Source: Aeromicrobium sp. Leaf350 (GTDB taxonomy: Bacteria; Actinomycetota; Actinomycetes; Propionibacteriales; Nocardioidaceae). From it: a stretch of DNA of 64,000 bases. The notes below the pieces were generated by a model, which searched no databases, had not been told where the DNA came from, and worked only from the letters and a program-made list of their open reading frames with translations. Positions 59,252 to 64,000 of the stretch are shown piece after piece. Each line of letters begins with the position of its first letter. Position 1 is the first letter of the stretch. The stretch is taken from contig NZ_CAKASL010000001.1 of assembly GCF_916858655.1 (NCBI RefSeq), positions 1,116,001-1,180,000 of the forward strand. The letters are read 5' to 3'. Both the position numbers and the translations under genes were made by a program.

Positions 59252-60631
59252 ATGACCTCCCCTGCAGCGCCCGCCGAGCGGGCCGTGGTGCCCGTCGTCG
59301 CGGCCGGGACGCTCGTCACGCTGATGACGTTCACGGCACCGCTGGCGACGATCGGATCGATCAGCAAGTCTCTCGAGACGGGCGCGGGCGGACAGGCCTG
59401 GATCCTCAGCTCGATGAGCGTCGGGCTCGCGGCCCTGCTGCTCTCGGCCGGCGCCGTGGCGGACGACGTCGGGCGACGGAGGACGTTCGTGATCGGCCTG
59501 GCCGTGATCGCCGTCGCCTCGCTCGTGTGCGTCGCCGCGCCGGACACGCTGACGTTCGTCCTGGCCCGCGTCGCGCAGGGCGTCGGCGGCGCAGCCGTGA
59601 CGGCGGCCGGTCTCGGCACGATCGCCCATGCGATCCCGGTCGGCCCGGCGCGCGCGGCGGCGACCGGCGTGTGGGGCGCGAGCGTCGGCGCCGGCATCGC
59701 GATCGGACCGCTGCTCTCCGCGGTCAGCGACCGGTGGGCCTCCTGGCGCGACGTGTACGTGCTGCTGGCGGTCGCGTCGGCGCTCCTCGCGTGGCTCGCC
59801 CACCGCTACGTCGAGGAGTCCCGCTCGCCCACGCCTCGGGGCATCGACGTCTGGGGATCGGTCCTGCTCGGGTCGTCGCTCAGCTGCCTGCTGGCCGCCC
59901 TCGTCGAGAGCCGGACGGGTGAGGTCGGCCCGCAAGTCTGGGCCCTGGCCGCCGTGGGGCTGGCGCTGCTGGTGCTGTTCGTGGTGGTCGAGCTCCGATC
60001 CGCGGCCCCCATGATCGACCTCGGGCTGCTGCGCGTGCCCCGGTTCCGCGCGGCGACGATCGGTGCCGTCGCGACGGGCCTCGGTCCGATCGCCCTGTTC
60101 TCGTACCTGATCGGCTTCGCGGGAGCCGCGCTCGACGACTCGGTCCTGGCCTCGGCCCTCCTGCTGCTGGGGTGGTCGGGCACCAGCGTGGTGTTCGCGC
60201 TGCTGGCGCGTCGACTGCCGCCGACCTGGTCGGGGAGCGCGCAGCTCGGGTGGAGCCTGGTCGCGGTCGCCGTCGGGCTGGTCTCGCTGACGGGCCTGAC
60301 GACCGACGCCGCCTGGTGGCGGTTGCTGCCCGGTCTCCTGCTGGCGGGCATCGCGACCGGCGTGCTCAACGCCGCCCTCGGACGCGAGGCCGTGGCGAGC
60401 GTGCCGCCCGGACGTGGCTCGATGGGCAGCGGCGCCAACAACACGGCCCGCTACCTGGGCGCCGCGATCGGCGTGACGATCGTCGCCGTCGTCGTGGCCG
60501 GCGGTGCGAGCACGCCCCAGGACCTGGTCTCGGGGTGGAACGTGGCAGCCGTCGTCACGGCGGGATTCTGCGCGCTGGGGGCGCTGACGATCGCCGTCAC
60601 GGGTCGCACACCGGCGAACCAGCCGGTCTGA
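59252..60631 (+). CDS. MFS transporter
   Basis: A 459-residue major facilitator. Motif A is seen as LSAGAVADDVGRRRTF near residues 68-83, ARVAQGVGGAAVTAAGLGTI forms helix 4, and GVWGASVGAGIAIGPLLSAV matches the antiporter motif C region (G-x8-G-x3-G-P). Fourteen helices are likely. It is an exporter of unknown substrate, divergent from the HxlR regulator. Confidence 0.86.
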   Translation: MTSPAAPAERAVVPVVAAGTLVTLMTFTAPLATIGSISKSLETGAGGQAWILSSMSVGLAALLLSAGAVADDVGRRRTFVIGLAVIAVASLVCVAAPDTLTFVLARVAQGVGGAAVTAAGLGTIAHAIPVGPARAAATGVWGASVGAGIAIGPLLSAVSDRWASWRDVYVLLAVASALLAWLAHRYVEESRSPTPRGIDVWGSVLLGSSLSCLLAALVESRTGEVGPQVWALAAVGLALLVLFVVVELRSAAPMIDLGLLRVPRFRAATIGAVATGLGPIALFSYLIGFAGAALDDSVLASALLLLGWSGTSVVFALLARRLPPTWSGSAQLGWSLVAVAVGLVSLTGLTTDAAWWRLLPGLLLAGIATGVLNAALGREAVASVPPGRGSMGSGANNTARYLGAAIGVTIVAVVVAGGASTPQDLVSGWNVAAVVTAGFCALGALTIAVTGRTPANQPV

Positions 60632-60699
60632 CAGTTCCCGCCCGGCATCGCGAGACCCCTTGCCAAGAGGCGCGACATCCCGCCATCCTGGTCGAGACC

Positions 60700-60716
60700 G
60701 ATACGTCTGATGTATC
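60700..60716. promoter_or_regulatory. 17-base dyad upstream of the AhpD-like gene
   Basis: GATACGTCTGATGTATC has 8-base arms with one mismatch around a central T. The shape resembles TetR-family operators. It lies 20 bases ahead of ATG 60736. Confidence 0.45.
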
Positions 60717-60735
60717 CGAATCGAAGAGGTGCCCG

Positions 60736-61299
60736 ATGGCCGTGCCCGACCTGCCCCTGCTCGACGCCGCCGACGTCCCCGCCGCTCTGACCGCACAGGT
60801 GGAGCGGCTCGAGGGCCTCGACGCCGACACCTCCTTCCATCGCTACATCTCGCACGCCCCGCACATGGTCGACTTCTTCTGGCGCGACTTCTACACCCAC
60901 GTCTTCCACGAGGGGATCGTGCCGCTGCGCACCAAGGAGGTCGTGCGCCTGGCGCTGGCGGCCCTCAGCGGCTGCACCTTCTGCCGCATCGGCGACATCG
61001 ACTCGGCGCTGAAGAACGGGCTCACGCAGGAGCAGGTCGACGGCGTCCTGGCCCTGGACCCCTCGAGCCTGCCGGCCGACGAGCAGGTCGCCTTCGCCCT
61101 GGCCGTCCGACTGTCGCCCTTCGCGTTCTCCGACGAGATCATGGACCCCGCCGACTGGAGCGAGCTGCGTCAGCACTTCACCGACGCGCAGGTCTCGGAG
61201 CTGCTCCTGTGCACCTCGGTGCTGGCCGGCGTCGGACGCATGCTCGTGATCAGCGGCTTCGTCCCGCGGGTGTGCGAGCTGCCCGCCCCCCAGGCCTGA
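60736..61299 (+). CDS. carboxymuconolactone decarboxylase/AhpD-like protein
   Basis: A 187-residue all-helical protein. The redox pair is in LSGCTFCRIGDID near residues 77-89 (Cys-T-F-Cys). In AhpD the motif continues to a His four residues after the second Cys; here that place is Asp, so peroxide chemistry may differ. ALAVRLSPFAFSDEIMD and SELLLCTSVLAGVGRML complete the domain. It is followed five bases later by a nitroreductase gene, so a redox function in one operon is likely. Confidence 0.8.
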   Translation: MAVPDLPLLDAADVPAALTAQVERLEGLDADTSFHRYISHAPHMVDFFWRDFYTHVFHEGIVPLRTKEVVRLALAALSGCTFCRIGDIDSALKNGLTQEQVDGVLALDPSSLPADEQVAFALAVRLSPFAFSDEIMDPADWSELRQHFTDAQVSELLLCTSVLAGVGRMLVISGFVPRVCELPAPQA

Positions 61300-61304
61300 C
61301 GAGC

Positions 61305-62129
61305 GTGCACGACGGCACGGACCGCCTCCTGGAGCACCGCTACGGCGGACAGCCCCACGCCCCGAAGGTCGCGTGGACACCCGCGGTCGAGACCATGCTG
61401 CGGCACCGCTCGGTCCGCTCGTTCCTGCCGGATCCCTTGCCGGCCGGCACGCTCGAGACGATGGTGGCGGCGGCCCAGTCGGCGTCGACCTCGTCGAACC
61501 TGCACCAGTGGTCCGTCGTGGCGGTCACGGACCCGGCCACGGTGAGGGACCTGCGGCACCTGTCGCGCAGTGACGCTGCGGGCACCTCGATGTCGCTCGT
61601 CGAGGAGGCGCCGCTGATGCTCGTGTGGGTCGGGGACCTCTCGCGCACGCGGTCCGTCGTGGGCACCGCGGAGACCTTGGAGCACCTCGACTCGTTCATG
61701 GCGGCGACGATCGACGTCTCGCTGGCCGCGCAGAACGCGGCGATCGCGGCCGAGTCGCTGGGGCTGGGGGTGGTCTTCCTGGGCTCGATGCGCAACCACG
61801 CGGCAGAGCTGGCCGACCTGCTCGGGCTTCCGGACCTCAGCTTCGTCGCCTTCGGCATGGCGGTGGGGCACCCTGATCCGGACCGGGTCACGGGCGTCCG
61901 CCCTCGACCCGCCCAGTCGGTCGTCCTGCACCACGACCGCTACCGAAACCCCGCGGACGAGGACTGGGTCGACTCGCTCGACGCCGCAACACGTGCGTTC
62001 AGGGCGCGCGAGGGCTTGCGGGACTCGTCGTGGCGCGATGCTGCTGCCCGGGCAACGAGCCTGGCGTACCTGGACGGACGCGAGCACCTGCGCAGCACGA
62101 TCGGGTCGCGGGGCCTCCCCCTCCGCTAG
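61305..62129 (+). CDS. NfsA-like flavin nitroreductase/oxidoreductase
   Basis: A 274-residue FMN-dependent oxidoreductase. HRSVRSFLPDPLPAGTLETMVAAAQ and SASTSSNLHQWSVVAV are the typical N-terminal flavin-binding blocks (residues about 30-75), with LAAQNAAIAAESLGLGVVFLGSMRN later and FGMAVGHPD. It probably reduces nitro compounds or flavins with NAD(P)H. It uses a GTG start five bases after the AhpD-like gene. An AGATGTG hairpin follows 21 bases after the stop. Confidence 0.85.
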   Translation: MHDGTDRLLEHRYGGQPHAPKVAWTPAVETMLRHRSVRSFLPDPLPAGTLETMVAAAQSASTSSNLHQWSVVAVTDPATVRDLRHLSRSDAAGTSMSLVEEAPLMLVWVGDLSRTRSVVGTAETLEHLDSFMAATIDVSLAAQNAAIAAESLGLGVVFLGSMRNHAAELADLLGLPDLSFVAFGMAVGHPDPDRVTGVRPRPAQSVVLHHDRYRNPADEDWVDSLDAATRAFRAREGLRDSSWRDAAARATSLAYLDGREHLRSTIGSRGLPLR

Positions 62130-62150
62130 ACGTCACGACCCGCCTCCCCC

Positions 62151-62210
62151 AGATGTGCTCCCGAATCCACCGATCGGGGTGACCCCAAAGGTGGATTCGG
62201 GAGCAATTCT
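62151..62210. repeat. long intergenic hairpin, copy 3 of the AGATGTG family
   Basis: The left arm (62151-62171) begins AGATGTGCTCCCGAATCC and equals that of copy 2. The right arm (62190-62210) has two mismatches near its outer end; the loop is 18 bases. It lies between the convergent nitroreductase and DUF2277 genes. Confidence 0.85.
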
Positions 62211-62223
62211 GGGCGCGCGGTCG

Positions 62224-62520
62224 CTACGAGGCGCCCGTGCGGATGCGGACCTCGCGCTCCATCCGCTTCTCGTGGCGCTCGCGCCCCTTGACCGCCTCGC
62301 GCTCGCGACTCTTGGGCGGTGCCTTGGTCACGAGGTCGTCGAGCATCCGACGGGTCGCCTCCGCGATCTCGTCGATCGCCCGCTCGAAGGGCTCGGTGTT
62401 GGCCTGCGAGGGACGGGTCGAGCCACTGACCTTCCGCACGAACTGCAGGGCGGCCTCCCGGACCTCGTCGTCGGTCGTCGGCGGGTCGAAGTTGTGAAGA
62501 ACACGAATGTTGCGGCACAT
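62224..62520 (-). CDS. DUF2277 family protein
   Basis: A 98-residue protein starting MCRNIRVLHNFDPPTTDDEV, the conserved start of DUF2277, with EAALQFVRKVSG next and a basic, charged tail. No function is known for the family. A leaderless -10 (TACCGT) lies six bases before ATG 62520, in the 32-base gap after the fbiD-type gene, so it may have its own promoter. Confidence 0.82.
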   Translation of the reverse strand: MCRNIRVLHNFDPPTTDDEVREAALQFVRKVSGSTRPSQANTEPFERAIDEIAEATRRMLDDLVTKAPPKSREREAVKGRERHEKRMEREVRIRTGAS

Positions 62521-62526
62521 GCTCCG

Positions 62527-62532
62527 ACGGTA
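62527..62532 (-). promoter_or_regulatory. -10 element of the DUF2277 gene
   Basis: TACCGT on the minus strand stands six bases before ATG 62520. Confidence 0.45.
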
Positions 62533-62552
62533 ACCCCGGGGATCGGACTGAG

Positions 62553-63188
62553 TCAGCCGGTGGCGCGAAGTCTCGGGGCGGTCGCGCGCCGGGTGTGCCG
62601 ACCGGTGCCGAGCTGCGCGGCGGCCTGGAGGTCCAGCACTGTGTCGACGTCGCGGCGGGCCCGTGGGTCCACGTCGAACAGCGGGTGCGCCCCTGCGGCC
62701 CGGTGCAGGTCGGCCGACCCCGGCCCGTAGGCGATGGGCAGGACGCGCGGGATGCGAGCGGCCAGCAGCGTGGTCCCGTCGCCCTGAGCGTCGGGCACGA
62801 AGGAGGTCGCCGGCTCGGCCGCCTCGGCCAGGACGCCGTCGAGGACCTCGGGCGTGAGGCACGGCAGGTCGGCGGGGACGACCACGATCGGCTCACCCGG
62901 GAACCGGCTGACCGCCCAACGTCGTCCGAGGTCGACGGCGGCCGCCAGCCCCCCGGCGCCCTTGAGCGGGTGGTCGGCGACGATCGCGGCACCCAGGGAG
63001 CGGGCCGGCAGGATCAGGCCCGCCTCCGACGAGACGACCACGACGCGTCCGACGCTCGGCGTCGCGGCGGTGGCCTCCAGGGTGTCGAGGGCGAACGCGC
63101 GCGCGAGGGTGATGCGCCGTGAGCTGTGGAGCCGACTCTTGCCCAGCCGCCACGGCTTGACCGGGATGACGGCAGTCCAGCCGCTCAC
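62553..63188 (-). CDS. fbiD: phosphoenolpyruvate/2-phospholactate guanylyltransferase (FbiD/CofC)
   Basis: A 211-residue nucleotidyltransferase of coenzyme F420 biosynthesis that joins GMP to phosphoenolpyruvate or 2-phospholactate. The motif [13 protein letters not shown] (residues about 8-20) and [13 protein letters not shown] (metal-binding D) are family marks, with [10 protein letters not shown] near the end. GTG 63188 overlaps the stop of the FO synthase gene (GTGA), so both F420 genes are in one operon. Confidence 0.92.
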   Translation of the reverse strand: MSGWTAVIPVKPWRLGKSRLHSSRRITLARAFALDTLEATAATPSVGRVVVVSSEAGLILPARSLGAAIVADHPLKGAGGLAAAVDLGRRWAVSRFPGEPIVVVPADLPCLTPEVLDGVLAEAAEPATSFVPDAQGDGTTLLAARIPRVLPIAYGPGSADLHRAAGAHPLFDVDPRARRDVDTVLDLQAAAQLGTGRHTRRATAPRLRATG

Positions 63189-64000
63189 GACACGACCGCC
63201 TCGAGGGCGCGCGGGTGCGCGAGCGTCGCGGGCAGGTGCGCGTAGCCGGTGGTGCGCTGGACGGCGGGGCGGTCGGCGAGGTGGGCCATGGCGACGAGCT
63301 CGTCGACCTCCTTGCGGCTGCCGTTGACCGAGCCGGCCATGCGACTGATGGTCTCCTCCATGAGGGTGCCGCCGAGGTCGTTCACGCCGCCGTTGAGCAC
63401 CTGGGTGCACTGGTCCGGTCCGAGCTTGACCCAGGAGCACTGGATGTTGTCGACGAGTCCGTGCAGGCGGATGCGGGAGACGGCGTGGACGGCGCGGTTG
63501 TCGCGGACCGTGGGTCCGGGGCGGGCGACGCCGGCGAGGTAGATCGGGCTGGACTGGTGCACGAACGGCAGCGGCACGAACTCGCTGAAGCCGCCGGTCT
63601 GCTCCTGGATGCGCGCGATCACCCCGAGGTGGGTGGCCCAGTGGCCGGGGTGGTCGACGTGGCCGTACATCATCGTCGCCGTGGTCGGCAGCCCGACGGA
63701 GTGGGCGGTGGTGACGACGTCGATCCACTGGGCGGTCGGGAGCTTGCCCTTGGTGAGGATCCACCGGACCTCGTCGTCGAGGATCTCGGCGGCCGTGCCC
63801 GGCAGGGAGTCGACGCCCGCCTCCTTCAACGACACCAGGAACTCGCGGACTGACAGTCCCGTACGGGACACGCCGTTCATGACCTCCATCGGGCTGAACG
63901 CGTGCACGTGCATGTCCGGGTCGGTCTGCTTGACCGTCTGCGCGATGCGCGCGTAGGTGTCGGCCGGCAGCTCGGGGTCGATGCCGCCCTGGATGCAGAC
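63185..64000 (-). CDS. fbiC: 7,8-didemethyl-8-hydroxy-5-deazariboflavin (FO) synthase, partial
   Basis: The 3' part (271 residues) of a radical-SAM FO synthase, matching the CofH half of the fused FbiC protein. The first visible residues [16 protein letters not shown] are in the middle of the barrel. [26 protein letters not shown], and [12 protein letters not shown] with [15 protein letters not shown] are conserved CofH blocks. The 5' end, including the CxxxCxxC clusters, lies beyond the window, so the fused FbiC form is inferred from the phylum. It makes the F420 chromophore for the pathway with FbiD. Confidence 0.93.
   Translation of the reverse strand, partial: VCIQGGIDPELPADTYARIAQTVKQTDPDMHVHAFSPMEVMNGVSRTGLSVREFLVSLKEAGVDSLPGTAAEILDDEVRWILTKGKLPTAQWIDVVTTAHSVGLPTTATMMYGHVDHPGHWATHLGVIARIQEQTGGFSEFVPLPFVHQSSPIYLAGVARPGPTVRDNRAVHAVSRIRLHGLVDNIQCSWVKLGPDQCTQVLNGGVNDLGGTLMEETISRMAGSVNGSRKEVDELVAMAHLADRPAVQRTTGYAHLPATLAHPRALEAVVS

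Overview
The window is high-GC, gene-dense DNA from an actinobacterium. The family content (GlgE-type glucan pathway, F420 genes with an FbiC-type FO synthase, DUF222/HNH '13E12-like' endonuclease, XRE/MmyB regulators, an LPXTG surface protein, many leaderless-looking starts) fits Nocardioidaceae, and Aeromicrobium is my best guess (inference; no 16S or housekeeping marker is present). About 62 protein genes and two tRNA genes fill it. No stretch over 300 bases lacks a gene. I see no prophage, IS element or CRISPR array.

Layout. 1-3.6 kb: an alpha/beta hydrolase divergent from a TetR-MMPL exporter pair. 3.6-6.8 kb: a four-gene OpuC/OsmF-type compatible-solute ABC importer. 6.8-8 kb: rhodanese plus cysteine dioxygenase and tRNA-Asp. 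8-12.2 kb: DUF2786 metallohydrolase, RutE-like nitroreductase, tRNA-Phe, a SAM methyltransferase, a DinB protein and small hypotheticals. 12.3-24.4 kb: a glucan/trehalose block (treZ, glgX, a hydrolase, then glgE-treS-mak-glgB with overlapping ends). TreS makes maltose from trehalose, maltokinase phosphorylates it, GlgE polymerises maltose-1-phosphate, GlgB branches, and GlgX with TreZ act in breakdown and recycling to trehalose. TreY, the usual partner of TreZ, is not in the window. 24.4-34.6 kb: oxidoreductases and exporters, several paired with divergent XRE, WYL or HxlR-type regulators that have visible dyads between the genes.

34.7-37.9 kb holds the two most interesting items. The first is a degenerate cold-shock-like gene whose ribosome-binding site lies in a hairpin. 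The second is an overlapping four-gene operon (acyl-CoA dehydrogenase-like, PIG-L deacetylase, NodS-like methyltransferase, family-2 glycosyltransferase) that looks like an uncharacterised sugar-modification or glycolipid pathway. 37.9-39.4 kb contains two secreted orphan proteins, one a truncated chymotrypsin-like protease. 39.4-43.1 kb: catalase with a TspO-like protein, and a DUF222-HNH endonuclease whose promoter spacer contains a perfect actinobacterial SOS box. 43.2-48.8 kb: MobA-CBS fusion, FdhD, FdhF/YdeP-type molybdoenzyme and malic enzyme. 48.9-50 kb: a membrane protein with a C-terminal globular domain plus a 53-residue protein. 50-58.6 kb: a 2871-residue DUF11-repeat cell-wall protein ending in LPSTG. 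58.7-62.1 kb: HxlR/MFS, an AhpD-like protein and a nitroreductase. 62.2-64 kb: DUF2277, FbiD/CofC and the 3' part of fbiC, which runs off the window.

Two sequence-level themes recur. One is a family of long intergenic hairpins with 21-base arms beginning AGATGTG (three copies, each just after a stop codon). The other is TAnnnT placed exactly six bases before ATG/GTG at many genes, which suggests leaderless transcripts.
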